DNA from: Phalacrocorax aristotelis
Taxonomy: Eukaryota; Chordata; Aves; Suliformes; Phalacrocoracidae
Direction of reading: 5' to 3'
DNA: 64,000 nucleotides
NCBI RefSeq assembly: GCF_949628215.1
Contig: NC_134278.1
Location: 106,497,277-106,561,276, forward strand
Shown: piece by piece, positions 1 to 29,400 of the stretch
Numbering within the stretch: the first letter of the stretch is position 1
How the letters are laid out: every line of letters begins with the position of its first letter
Notes under the pieces: model-generated
Told to the model about the DNA's origin: nothing
The model's input: the letters and a program-made list of their open reading frames with translations, nothing else
Database searches by the model: none
Made by a program: the position numbers and the translations under genes

Positions 1-15565
<15,565 letters not shown>

Positions 15566-18107
15566 CTCTATACTGAAGAAGGTTTTTAGTGATCTTTAAA
15601 AATCCCAGTTAACCCTTTTTTAGCTCTACTGTTTCTTTGTTCCAGCTCTGTCTTCCTGCCCGTCTCTCTTTTGAAAGCTGTGTCCATAGTAACTGCTGCC
15701 GATGCCCGCGGTGTGTGACACAATTTATTACCAAACACGCTAGCCTTTCCTTTAATTTAGTAGCTATTCAGTAACCTTAAGGGCAAGGCTCACTTACTAT
15801 CTCATTTTTATTACTGCTTTCTTGTGGAAAATGAATTAGTTTTGTGATGTCTGTCTTCTCCTTCCCCCTCCAGCCTCGATGTAGTTATCTATAAAAGCTT
15901 TTAGCCCAAGCGAGCGAGAGCTGCTGGCTGGGTCAATCTTGCTGAAAGCAAGATGGCCACTTATATGAATAAGGCTTGCAGGATCAGGCCTGTGAGTTAA
16001 AGCTAGTATCTGATTTGGAACTGAACTTCCTTTTCCAGCTAATAACCTTCATCAGCATTACAAGAAACTTCACAAGTAACCTCAGTACTGCTCTTGATCA
16101 GCTTTTTGCTGACAATTAGCAACCCAACCCAAAAAGAAACAGACCCGAGCTTTTTGAGATGAAAGGCCAATATGATTCTACAGCAACTAGTTTATGCATA
16201 CTCAAGTTTCTTGGGTATCTTCTCTTTTGTGCAGGCAGAACCCCCAAACCTTGCACCTGTAGAATAGACAGAAACGTAACAACCTGCTGCGGAGATACAG
16301 GCGGATTCATCAATGCTGTTCTTGGTCCTCAGCGTTCTGTGCTGCTGAGCTAACTGCTCCACCCCACAGCCCAGTAATAAGTCAGTGGGCTGAAATTAAT
16401 GTTTATGGCTAAGCCTGAAAGAGTACTGTAGCATCAATATATGGAGATGGTAGAGGGGTGAAGGGAATCTGCATTAATCTACAGGGCTCTTTGTACAGCT
16501 GTGATAGTTAGGATCATTTTAACAAGCTACTGCTGTGAGTGACTGAACGGCTCTGGCAGTGGAAGATTTGCACCCTCAGTCTTCTCTCATGAGTGCTCAC
16601 AAGAGAGCTTTCCAGTATCACAGGCTGCTGACCAGTAGTTGATACTATTATGAAAGAATCTTTAATGCAAACTGAACAGCTTGTAGGCCAGCATGGTTCT
16701 GCTGAGACTTGGAAGAAACAGGAAAAGACGGCTGAGGAAAAGGTACCGGGGTCGTAACTTGGCATCTGTAAGGACAGCTCTCACCAGCAAAGGAAAGAGA
16801 ATGGCATGCTGTGAAAATCATGGATCCTGTAGAGAAGCCGAGGGCTAGGATGCTTTATGGTGACAAACAGGAGATGGGGAAGGAAGAGAGGGATTTCCCT
16901 ATATAACCAGCTTTTGGGGAATCATCCTAGTTGGGTATAGCCCTCTGGAGCACCCTGCAGCTTTACTGTTCTTTTGCCAGTTTCCAACTCTTCCCTGGGG
17001 ACCTTTGCAGCAGCATGTGGGTACTGCAGCCAAGATAAAACCCTTTGAAGCTGTGCCAACTCTGGGAAGAATTCCAGCACATGAAATCTATCCTAGAGTA
17101 GAAATGTGCAGTTTCTTCCAGAGATGGGGGAGGGCAGCATAAAACAAAGATCAAGATCAAACCCTTAAGAGCTCTTTAAGACTCTGGGATTCTGGCTCTT
17201 CCTCTCTCCCCTCTGGGCTATCTAAGATTGAACACAAGGCTTTCTTACTAGCACCAGGCTGTAGTTTCTAGCCCTTTGGTAAACTGCTGCCAGCAGCCCT
17301 CCTAGGGACAGAAAGCAGAAGCTCCCTTCTAAGCAAAAACTCAGGGCTTCCAACTACAGCATCCAGTTTGGGACAGGCTGTTTAAACTCTAGGTCAATAA
17401 GGGAGAGTTTAAAGCCTTCTGACAATCAGCTTGGTGTTTTTCAGCTATGTATCCTTGTGAGGTAATGTGATTGTGTATATGAAGTAAAAACAAAGGCTTG
17501 ACATACTTAGCACAGCTTTAGCTGTCTAGAAGATGTGGGATCTCTAGCAAGGGATCACCATAATTTGCAGAAAAATTTTTGTTTGGAAAAAGGTTAACCA
17601 TCTCTTTTTTTATATATTTGCAAGCCACTGTATGGTACTGAAGGCTGAGATGAGTTAATGAATTTCACGCTACAGCTCTGTACTCTTTTTATTTGCACTC
17701 ATGTTCTATTTTGACACCTTCAGTATTGACTGTATTGATGCAATATTTGATGGACTGTTGGGAGAGAGATGGCACATTCTGACACACTGACATAAAGCTC
17801 TTAGTTCTGATTCTCCTTAAGAAAGAGTGAGCACATTACAGCCACTATACTGTAACAAACTTCCCTACACCAATGTACAAAGCCAAGGAAATCACCTCAA
17901 GGGTGTTCACACTATCACAGCAGCCTGTGATTGTACTGTGTCCTTCATTAACAACTTCCAGTTAGCAGATACCATTCTCATTTGACAGCCAGGAAAGGGA
18001 GACAAATCTTTGGTCAAAGCCATGTATGTTATAGAAGCCAGGCTGTGGCAGTGCCTGCAACAGCTGTTGTGCCTCAACTTACCTATAACTTCTATTTCCA
18101 TAATAAA
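15566..18107 (+). other. RD3: probable RD3 3' UTR
   Basis: No coding exon is visible after the RD3 stop. The first clear AATAAA on the + strand downstream is at 18102-18107, with later ones near 18911, 20333 and 20738. Any of these could end the transcript. The assignment rests only on position and signal. Confidence 0.35.
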
Positions 18108-21100
18108 ATGTAATCCAAACTTTTAACCAGTATCATTCTCCTGTACCTCTTCTGCAAGTTACACCGGGCTCACAGTAGCCTCTGATGATAAAGGAATATT
18201 CAGATCCAAGCTATGAGGTTTCTATTTTTACTACATGCTATCTAGTACTCTTAAAGATATAGAAGTAATATGGTGTTTGCCCGTAACCAGCTCCTTGGAG
18301 ACTGACTGTGACATTCTGCACTGTGTGTGCACCAGTAGGTACTGAAGCAGAGCTGGGGAGGTGGTTAGGATACACGACTGCTGCGCTGTGCTTGTGGCAC
18401 TCATTTTCCTTAGGAATGCTGTAGGCTGAACCATAACTGAGCCTTTGGTCTCAGCATGTGGCAACAACTACCCACCTGTGTTTGCCTTGTCCTAATTCTA
18501 CATTTTGTGTGGCTAAATTAGTGTTTTAGTTCAAATGGGGAGCATGCAGCTCCTGGTTGTCCCCACCTACTGTGCTTGGTCCGTAGCACTGGGCATGCAC
18601 AGTGGACAAACTAGATTGCTTTTGGATTAAGCTAGCCCAAATGATCCATTGCAACTGGCTCACAGACCATAAAGCTGGACTAATGCTGGTCTAAAGTAAA
18701 CCCTCATGAAACTTGTATAGTGGGAACATTAGGTCCTCACCAACAACTGTCTGACTCTACAGCTCTTCTCCTCCTGGGCTGCACTGTTTGCAAGCAGAGG
18801 AAAAAGACCAAACAAACCAAACATTTCATTTCTACACAGCCCTGATGAGACTCTCTGATCTGGTCTTAGCCCCTCCTGAGAGCTAGGCCAGTGTCTTAAT
18901 TCTTTAAGAAGAATAAAAAGTGAAATAGCAGCACAACATCATTAACAAACAAGTGAACTGAACAAAAAATCATTCTAAATCCTCAATCATTCTCTTCTCT
19001 CAAGGCTGAGCAAGGATTTTTGGTATCAGCCCAGAGCATCACTATTGCTCCATTGCTGATAGTGTTATGCTGTCCAAAGGACATTGTTACACCCAGGGAA
19101 AAGCAGTCCTAGATTTACTATATATTCTAACAGGTAACGGCAACACCTTTATAGCAGCTTAGCTGCACTGCTCAGCTTCAGGGGGCTAACACTCCTCAGA
19201 GCCACTACTCACCTGAGAGAGACTCTGCAGCCCTGCTGCTATGGCTCCTACAGATGAGCCTGTCCCACAGGCTGTGTAGCCAGCAAAGGCATGCAGGAGG
19301 TGAGGTCCCTCACCCATGTCAGCATATAGTTCAGCCAGCTATCACGCTGTGGGGAATTGGACTAAGCTTTGCAGGAAATACCTGTCTGCTGAGATTGCAC
19401 TATGTTTCATCACAGAACCTCAGAGAATTAAAGCAAAGCTGTGAAATACAAACAAATTTTTTTGTACTTGTCTTTAATTAAAGATCTCCTGAAATATAAT
19501 CTGTCCACATCTAGCCAGACACAAAAGCTGGTCCACTGCCCTCCTGTGCACTGTGTACATAACAAATAAGGAAGGCAAGAACGGTAAAGGCAGTTGATCT
19601 AAACAAAAAGCCACCATACTCTCTACAGGCTACAACTGCAGCTGTCTACCTTCTAGCTTGTTAACTCTACAAACAGATCCCAAGATTTAAGGTGGTAAGT
19701 AATTGGGATTAAACAACTGCAAAGGTCTGAAACTCTGAAGCTAAGTGGTTTACAGATACAACCTTAAATTGAAGTCTTCATCAACATGCTCCCAAGCATG
19801 TCTTACATTAATGAGTACTACCACAAAATGAGAAGATAGAAGTGACAAAATAGATGTTTTGTCTTCAGATACTTTTGAGTCACACCTATTGATTCTGTAC
19901 CTGATCCTGGATACTAGAACACCTAAATATTAGTAGATGGCCCCAGATGGCTCAAGGCTCCCTCTGCTAAGCATTGTATATGCAAAGCATGCATGTGTTA
20001 AACAAAAGGAAGTAATTTTTTTTCCCCACACAAAGTATTACTGAAGCATGAATTGCATTGCTCAGCACATTCTGGAGATCAGACAGGTGAGTAGTTCCCA
20101 AAAGGGGACTACACAAGTTCAGAGGGTTAGCAGACCACAGTGGTCAGGATGCAGCCTACAACACAGGGCTTAAGCTACTCCTTGCCAGAAGCTGTGGACA
20201 AGCAAATCTGTGTTATTGCTTACGCCGCTTCCCCAGAATATTGCTACAGGCCTTTCCCAGGAGAAAAACTACGGACAGCTAGGCTTTGACTGGATGGCCA
20301 TTCTGATATTCCTGCCTTCTGCTACACCCCCCTAATAAAGGGCAACCCACTATAGTTTTGCCCCAAAAGCATTCTGGGAAGCCCTGGACTGCGTGAGGCG
20401 ATGCCTTTTTGGTTGTGCCCTACAACAGAGGCAGGGCTATTAAGTCTTCCTCAGTTCTGCCCACCTGTGCCAGCCAGAGACATCATAATCTCAGTGCCTG
20501 CTTTCCCCTAGTACTGCTGTCCATGCTGTGGGCTGTCGGCACAAGGGACCTCTTGTTCCCTTTGTATGATCAGACAAGCCATGTTTCAAGCTGGCTTACA
20601 TCAGAAAGATACTGTGCTGGCCCTGAGAGTTGGGTCTCGGGCCCAGGTCTCCCAATGACTACCATGTATTTTCTGTGCAGTTGCTGCACAAAGATATTCT
20701 CAAACTAAGGGAAAAATCTTTGCAGGATGAGATCTTAATAAACATGACAGAAAGGTGAGGGAAAGGGCTACAAGAAGCACAGTGAATTATGTGGCTATTT
20801 ATGGTTATCTGTGTATACCGTGTACTTCATAAAATTATAATTTCTTAGGGTCTTGGCTAGATTATAGCATCTCACCTCTATAATTTAGTCACAATTACAT
20901 TTTGTCACTTCCAAATAAATTTAATTGACCCAGTAGCAGATACTACAGAAGTGTGGGAAAGAGCATTTGTGTTTTCTACACCAGAGTATCTGCTCTCCAA
21001 ATGTAATTTGTCACACCTGTTTAGTGATCACAATGCCGTATTCTCAGAGGCCTCTATCAGGTCACAGTCCATGTGCAGTACCTTTTCCAACCTTCTTTTC

Positions 21101-24100
21101 TGCAGTGTCAGGTTGCCTAAAGCAATAGATTGCACCTAATTTAGTCCGAGGACTATTTAAATAACTGGATGTGATACGAAGCAGTGACAGTGAAATATTC
21201 CTCAGGTGGTTGGTTTTTTTTTTTTCTATATTCTGTCACTGAAGGTCTGAAATTATTTTAGAGATCGGGAAAAACAGGGTGCAGTTTCTGAAGAACTCAG
21301 CAGCCCCAAGTAGGGATGGTGCAAGAACACCTGATCCTTCCAGGTCCCTACTGCTCTCAGCAACGTGCTCCTGTTGCGTTCTGCTACTTGGAAGTTAAAG
21401 CCTTCCTTCTGCCTTTGGCACACAAGCAGCAGCAGGAGAAACTATGGTCTGCACAACCAAGAGCAAGAAACAAAGACTGGATAAAATTCATAGGACAGCA
21501 GTAACAAATGTTGCCCATAAATAACATGAAATTAGATAGGTCTTTGCAGGCTAATTATCGGGTTTCAGAGGAAGAAAGTGCTAAGTTAATGTCCAAAGAT
21601 TAAAATAAATTCCCGTGACAGTCCAGCTGGACAGCAGTGCCACCTGCTGGCACATTTCCCAGCGCTGATGAACCAGGAAACAGGCAGCAGCTTTCTAACC
21701 AGGCCTCTCCTGACAAATGCAGAGTCCTCATTCTCACACTACTGTCACCCAGAGAACAGCTCACGAATGGAGAGCAAAACGAACACAACTGGTGTTAGCT
21801 GTACCGTTTAGCGCCTTATTGGAAGATGGCACCAGTGGCCAGCGTGCCAGTATCAGAACAGTTGTAATCTTAAACATTGTACCTCTGTGATCACTGTACG
21901 CTTATCAGAGTGGATATTAATGACGTTCTTCACACTGCTTGAAAAGGCTCAGAACATGCTTCCTTAGAGCCCTCAGCACCATGTCCTGCTCTTCCCTCAG
22001 AAAACACTGCATGTTTCACACTCCTTGTGAATCACAATTTAAGACCAAAACTGAGCAGGCAGGAAAGAAAATAGCTGTCATCAACAGCCAAATAAATCAT
22101 CATCTCTGCACTGGATAGCAATTTTGATCACTCATTTTGTCCAGAGATGGAACTAGAAGGCTAGGTGTTGGCCAATAATTTTAAGAAGCTGCTCCTCAAA
22201 AGCTTATCACCCTACAGCTTCCAATATAGCCAAGTAGCAGACTGGAGGATTTTCATGTGTGCCCAGGACCTCATATCCTTCCGGAGGACCCACTACCACT
22301 TAAAATCCAGCCATTTCATGGAGTACCCAAATGAGAGTAGAGGTCCCAACCTTGGGAGTTGAGCAAGAACTTTGGAAACTTGTTTCCAAAGGAAACCAGG
22401 AGGAGTACGTTTAACACGTACAAACAAAGTGTATCAGAGCTCTATCCGGTGGTCAAGGCCCCCACCTGCACCTCACCAGGGCAGGTTCAGCAGGTGACCA
22501 CAGGAGAAGTTACTTCAGCCTCTCTGACCTCTGCTTTTCCCCTGCATGCAGAGCTAACTCCGTTTTCCCTGCTACGGAGGGTGAGTGGGAAGTACATCAA
22601 AGCAACACACCTTGCCTAAGTTTAAGCATACTAAACACTGAACAGGTATGAAAATTGCAGGCCCTGCTCAGCACTGCAGGATGATATGTCTTAGTTCAAT
22701 GGAGGCAAATGCATCCAAAGCAAGGCGGTGTTTATAAGTGTTTTCTCATCTTGATCTCTTGTACATTTTTGCACAGGCAAAGAAGTCAAGTTCAGGCAAA
22801 TCATAAAGGAAACAAGAGCAACAAAGAATTGCATGGCCCCTGAGAACTGGCTGAATCACATAATTGCTTCCATGAAGCATTCTTTGACATTTGGATTTTT
22901 GCCTATTTTCCCTGCATAAGAAAAGAAACTTATGTAACTGTGCTCCATCCCCTTCTGATAACTTTCAGGACTACCAGTTGTATCAATTGTAGAAAAATCT
23001 TTAGAAATACCTGGTTCCTTTCCTGCTTCATGACAACTACTCAATAGATCCAGGAGGTCCAAATTAGCACTTTCCACCATGGGACTGATGAAAACCACAC
23101 AGCCATATTACATTTATGCCTGCCTAACTGCAGCACACAAGCGGCAGGTAGGACTAGCGTGGTAGCAAGTGTTTAAAGAGCAACAGGCACAAATCCCAAG
23201 GGACCAAGTCTTACCAATTTGGCCGCCTGTGGCACAACTTTTTGTAAATGGAATAGAATACTTAGAACAGTGCCAAGGAAGATGGGCATGGTGGCAGCAG
23301 CTCAGAGAATATATCCTTATATCCTTCCCCTCCTTCCCACCCCAGTGACTTCTGTTTCTGGACTTTCTGTTGTCAAAAGAAAAAATCAGTTGAGTTCTGA
23401 TTCCCAGGTCATGATACCCAGAACGGAAAACGGTGCAGGGACACAGCAAGTAGGTGTGATAGGGAAGACTGTCACACACACACAAACAAAAAAGTAGGTT
23501 TCACATCTGAAAGACTTACATTATTTGGCATTTTAGCAAGAATCTCAACTTGTCCAGCCAGGTCCTTATCAACTGATTTCTGCCACTCCATGACTTCTGA
23601 CAGCAGCAGTCTCCTTCCATCTCTACCTCATACCTTTTCTATTGTTCTATTGTTTCAGCCTTCATCTTCCCCCACGATATGCACTTTTTTGAGACCTGGT
23701 AGCAAGGCTCTCTATCAGCCATTTGCATATCAGATCAACATCCCACGCCGCTTCAGTTCCCTCATGCAAATTTCTCAATCTGTATTTCATCACATTCCTC
23801 TACATCTCTTACCTTACTGTCATAACCTTCACATCTGGTTCACTCTTTGTTCAGCTTCACAACAGTAATCTGAAGCAGTACTAAGAAGCTATGCTTTAGC
23901 GAAAAGGTCAACAAAATGACCTTCTTTCCTGAGGTGGCAAGGCATGGACAGTTATTCTGGCTGTATGGGCTTGTGCTCACTAGGGAGACCGGAATCTGTT
24001 GGCCAGCTCCAAACAGCAGCCTCAAAGATACTCAGTCCCAAGAGGATGCACGTGATCTCTCTCAGTGCTTGTGGGGAAAGACGGGGGAGGGAAGGATGCA

Positions 24101-26410
24101 ACACAAACTCAAACCTCTTTAGAAACCCAAGAATCTACATGGAGACAGGTAGGAAAGAAAAGGAGGCTTATAAAGGCAGCAACTGCTGCGAAGTTTCTGA
24201 CAGCACTTATAAAAGAGTGGGCAGAAGAGAATAAAACTGAATCACTGCCACAGAAGTTACACAGCTTGGCTTTCTAAAAGAAACGATAGCTTAGAAGTAA
24301 ACGCTGGCATAGAAATAATTTAAAGCGTCACCAAAGCATAGCCAGCATGTCAAAACTGAACAGGAAAAATTCCTCCATGCTGAAACAGCAAAAAAGAAAG
24401 TGGCTTTGCTTTGGCCTTTTTTTTGGTTGGTTGGGTTGTTTGTTTTTTTTTTTTTTAAGAAAAAGCAGTCTGACTCATCTTTCTACCATCAGAGTTGGCA
24501 ACTACCAAAACTCTAAAAGAGGAACAGACCACATCGTATTACTAAAAGGTCCTTTGCCTTTTTCATACTAGCACGGAACAGTGAAGGAGTTTTTACAATC
24601 TTGACCAATCTTGAATACAGCAGTAAAATGCAGATTATTTCAACTGAGTCTGAAGCTTCCGACCAATGCAGTTCTTTACAAGTGTGATCTCTGTGTTTCC
24701 CCTTCCTATTTGCTTTCTATCTTCCAAATTTCTACTTTTCTTTTCCCCTCCTAAATTTTCAGGAAATACTATCTTTACATAAGATATAACCTAGGGAATG
24801 GCAAGGATGTTAGTGTCTTCTAAGAGCGTGTTTGGGATTAATCTTCTTAAGAGAAGTCCACAGATAAAAGCTGCTTATCTGGGCAAGATGCTTTGGCATC
24901 ACTAGCTAGAAGATACCAAAGCAGCATAAATCAAAGCACAATCCCCATGAAAAAAAACGGAGGGGGGGTGGGTGTTGCTTGTTTATTTTTTCCCCTACTG
25001 ACATTTCAGAACAGTGCTTCCACAAAAAGGAAACCATCACCAGGTTAAAAGTCAAGGAAATTCCAGTTTTTACGTATGTGTTTTCATGTTTTATGTTCAT
25101 AAGAATGTAAGGACTTGCTTTTCTGGATCAGGGCTTCAGTCTCTAAATTTAGAGTTACATCTCTGCAAGAATTGCAAAATGTTTCACAACAAAAAACAAG
25201 GGAAAAGACAGGATTCTAGCATCTTCAGAAGGTTTCACGCATCAAAAATATTAAAATTATCCCTTGAGCAATGGTACAAATCTTCAGATTTACTTAAAAC
25301 ACCATGGCAGACACAGACACAGTGTGTCTTCTGTTTGTTCGCTCTTTAATGAGCTCCCCACACTTTGACCACTGTACACCAGATATTCTTGTCAAAGCCA
25401 ACTACCCCCGACTCCTTTATCCAGGTGTTCCTGAATTGTGGTTCCCAAGGAGCACACGCACGCGTGTTATGCTGGAGTCCAGCTGCATAACCAGACCTCA
25501 CTGGCAACGCACCTGGAGGGTCACTGTCACTGCCTGCCTCGGCATCATTCCTATGGCTCAGACTAAGATATGCTGCGCTTCAGAGGAAGATTTGACATAC
25601 AGTTCACAGGATCAGAAAGGCAAGCCAGAACTCCAGAGTGTTTAGGCCTAGGAACTGCAACTCCAGATATGGGGGGTAAACTATCTACTGTGAGCTGCCT
25701 TTGAACAGCTGATCCAGATAAAAGAAACAGAACCAGAGACCTTTCCTGCTTCTAGTTTAGGACAAAAAAATCATTCAGCTACCATTATTGCTCTGGAGTA
25801 TTTTACTGTTACACTTTCTACTGAGAGCGCACAATAAACTGTCCAGAGAAAGATCATATCTCAAACTCTAAATATATTAGTGAATGAACTGTCTAAAAAT
25901 CATTTCCGTAAAAGCATGTTCTATTTACAAAGGTTAACTTGCTCTTTAGGACAAGTAAAACCGCCACTGGAAAAAAATATACATACAGAAATGCCTCATC
26001 TTTCAAAAGACATTTACAAATACTCTGCTTTGCTTAAACTACTAGAAACATTAAGACATTTGAAACTAAGAGTGTGTTCTGCATGCAGTTAGGATAGAAA
26101 TCATGTTATTGGACTTCAGTGTGTCATTTCTTATCACTGTCAATGACAGTGTCTTAGGCTCTTCTGAAAACACCACAGCCTGGCTATTACCTTAGGATCT
26201 CAAGAGGAGGACACAGATCTTCATTAACAAGTTATCAGTTACTCTTCATTTTGCCATTAAAAAAGGACATCCCGATTGTCTTCTCAGCAGGAGAGTCTGG
26301 TCTCGTCAAGTTTGGCGTCCTTTTTTCCCTGAGTTTCCCTTTAGTGTTTTGCTAGGCATGATGATTATTGGCTTGGTATATTTACAAGTCCTTGGTCAGC
26401 ACTCCTCCCA
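18108..26410. other. intergenic DNA between convergent genes
   Basis: This is AT-rich non-coding sequence between the presumed end of RD3 and the stop of the SR/Lys-rich gene, including that gene's 3' UTR (left of 26411). I could not fix its poly(A) site; a - strand AATAAA (TTTATT on +) lies near 24980. A run of 14 T lies at 24443-24456. No gene is recognised. Confidence 0.5.
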
Positions 26411-26461
26411 TTATAAGGCAGAGTTCAGAAATTCAAGGAGTTCTGCACGATTCCGGTCTCT
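26411..26461 (-). CDS. SR/Lys-rich gene, terminal coding exon 6
   Basis: The acceptor CTGTTACAG is followed by RDRNRAELLEFLNSAL and TAA (stop at 26413-26411). The charged, then amphipathic end continues exon 5 in phase 0. It lies 2.1 kb from exon 5, and the minisatellite begins 59 bp from its acceptor side. Confidence 0.85.
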   Translation of the reverse strand, partial: RDRNRAELLEFLNSAL

Positions 26462-29400
26462 CTGTAACAGCAGAAAAGCAGAGGCAGTGGTTTAACAGAC
26501 CTGTACTCAGTGGACTGAGGCTGCATAACCCTGCTTTCTGTGGGGCTTTCACGTCTCAGGCCGCATAACCCTGCTTTCTGTGGGGCTTTCACGTCTCAGG
26601 CCGCATAACCCTGCTTTCTGTGGGGCTTTCACGTCTCAGGCCGCATAACCCTGCTTTCTGTGGGGCTTTCACGTCTCAGGCCGCATAACCCTGCTTTCTG
26701 TGGGGCTTTCACGTCTCAGGCCGCATAACCCTGCTTTCTGTGGGGCTTTCACGTCTCAGGCCGCATAACCCTGCTTTCTGTGGGGCTTTCACGTCTCAGG
26801 CCGCATAACCCTGCTTTCTGTGGGGCTTTCACGTCTCAGGCCGCATAACCCTGCTTTCTGTGGGGCTTTCACGTCTCAGGCCGCATAACCCTGCTTTCTG
26901 TGGGGCTTTCACGTCTCAGGCCGCATAACCCTGCTTTCTGTGGGGCTTTCACATCTTGGCATGCTGCAGAGCAAATGCTACCACATTCAAACAGCTCGAT
27001 ATGACTAGCTACCAGTCAAGTGTGAGTGCCTGGTAGAAGCACAAGGCAGTTGGGTACTCAGGAGAGACGCTATAGGAGACAAGCTGTCACTATTTCGTGG
27101 TACATTTCCTAAGTGGCTCCCCATGGAGGCTCCATTGGGTTGTCACCATGTCACTCATAGCCTGCTCAGGAGGGAACTCACTAGCAGAAGAGATACAATT
27201 CTCTGGTGTCTGAGGCAACTTTCACTGTACATGCAGCAAGTCTCGTGCTTTGGGAAGTATAATTTTTTTCTAAGCATAAGCAGCAGCTTGCAGCATAGCA
27301 GAAAGAGAACCATGAATTTAGGTTCTTTCTTTACATAAGAGATGATCCAAACAGTCAAAAGACTTGTTCCCAGTGCTTTTAAAAATCACAATTTATAAAA
27401 CAATTATTGAATCTTAAAATACTGTGAAGAATGGATGTTGTTCAATTCAGAAAGTTCATGACCAGAGACACCAATCAAAAAAAGGAACACACAGCAAATA
27501 TTGTGACAAGGAGGTTACTGGGGTAAGGCTAGCATGCATTCAGCATTAACAGTGTCCAATGACTGGACAAGAGGCAAGGGGCACAAGTTAGAACACAGGA
27601 AGTTCCACCTCAATATGAGAAGAAACTTATTTACTGTGAGGGTGTCAGAGCAGTGGAACAGGCTGCCCAGGGAGGCCATGGAGTCTCCTTCCCTGGAGAC
27701 ATTCAAAACCCACCTGGATGCGTTCCTGTGCCCCCTGCTCTAGGTGTCCCTGCTCATGCAGGGGGGTTGGACAAGATGATCTCCAGACATCCCTTCCAAC
27801 CCCTACCATTCTGTGATTTAATGCAAACTTCCATGCCACAGAAAGAAGATAAAATATTTTTCATCAAATTTAACTTGGAATGCTCAGTTCTGCTTTGGTA
27901 GCTATAGAAGGAACTGTTATGGCTGAGTCAGAATCCACCAAACTAGATACCTCAGCAAAGTAACACTTTTAACACATACTGACTAGTACCAGAAGCCCTC
28001 TGCAGATTACTCTAAGGTGTGGAAACTGCTGAAAAGGGTGAACACATTAAAATGCAGAGTCCAAACACCCATAGCAACAGCACAAAATGCTATTCATGAT
28101 ATCCATTTCCCTGGTTATCTCAGCAAAAACATTTGTCTGCTTTGAGAGAATGTGTGAGCACATGGTCCTAATACTACTATTGTCTTTTTTTAATTCCTCT
28201 CTAAATAATGGCTAGCCTTGTGTGCATTAGTAAAACACAGTAAAGCAGCAATTACCACAGCTGATCACAAGAGACTGGAAGAAGATGAGGACAATTAAAA
28301 ATAGTGCAAATTAAATCAACAGAGAAAGGCACAAATCAGCTAAACATTACGAACTGAAATTCTAAGAAGTTGCACAAGCATCCTTGGGTTTATCCAGTCA
28401 TGCCTCAGTATTCCAAGCCCACTCATAACACAAAACCTGCCAAAAGAATGAACTAAAATTTCTCAGATGGCATCATAGCCACATTAAAAGCTACACTCAA
28501 TTTACAACTCTGAACGGTAAGATCTACTCTTCTACAAGAGACTACTATTAGAAAACTATTAAGAGATACAGTATTTTCCCTAGGGATATATAGACCATTT
28601 TAACTCTTACCTCTTTATCTTTCTTAGTCTTCTTTATTCTCATCTTAATTTTCTTTCCTGTTATCATGCTGTAGTTCTCATTCTTCTTTTTGTTTTTAAA
28701 GAACTAAAATGAGATCACACATTAGAAAGACATAAGCTTTGCTTTGTTTTATAATGTTACAAGTCTTAAATAAAATTACAGACATAATCTTTTATACTTC
28801 CTAACTGTCCAAAACAATAGAGATAGGTTTCTTTTCACTGATGACAAAACTAGTGGTGTTATGAACATTTTTATGACAGGCCAGATTAAGTGTTTAGATT
28901 AGAAGTATAAGGGGACTTCAGACACACACTAGCGTACCTTGGAAAGCTGGACAGGTCCTGTTTTCTCTCTCTTTTTCTTCTTCTCTTTCTTTTTCTTCAT
29001 TTTGTTCTCTTTTTTCCTTTTCTACAAGTATACAAGGCATATACTCTTATGCTTACAGACTCAAGGGCAAAATAAGGGAATCCACAAGTAGCTCTCAACA
29101 CCCCGGCTAGTCAAGACAGCCACTACTGCTTGCCCTGACCACCGCTGGATAGGTACTATCTGAACTACACAGAAGGTAACACAGTAGGTTTAGCAACCCT
29201 TGAGATCCTGAGAAACAGAAATGGTCTGATCCCCTATTTGCTCTTTTAATGTAACCCCAATATACAAAATCACTGAACAGAAGGTCCTGATAAAATTAAA
29301 AAGAAGAATTACAACAGGAAGACTATACTACACTCTCACTGACTAGAAATTGCTTCTTCTGACAAATTCTATAAAGTTATCAAGATTCCCCACGTCTCTT

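Noticed and set aside
26521-26960. Regular 40-bp repeats resembling a CRISPR array
   Set aside because: The units abut with no unique spacers, and the surroundings are vertebrate introns and exons. It is a minisatellite.
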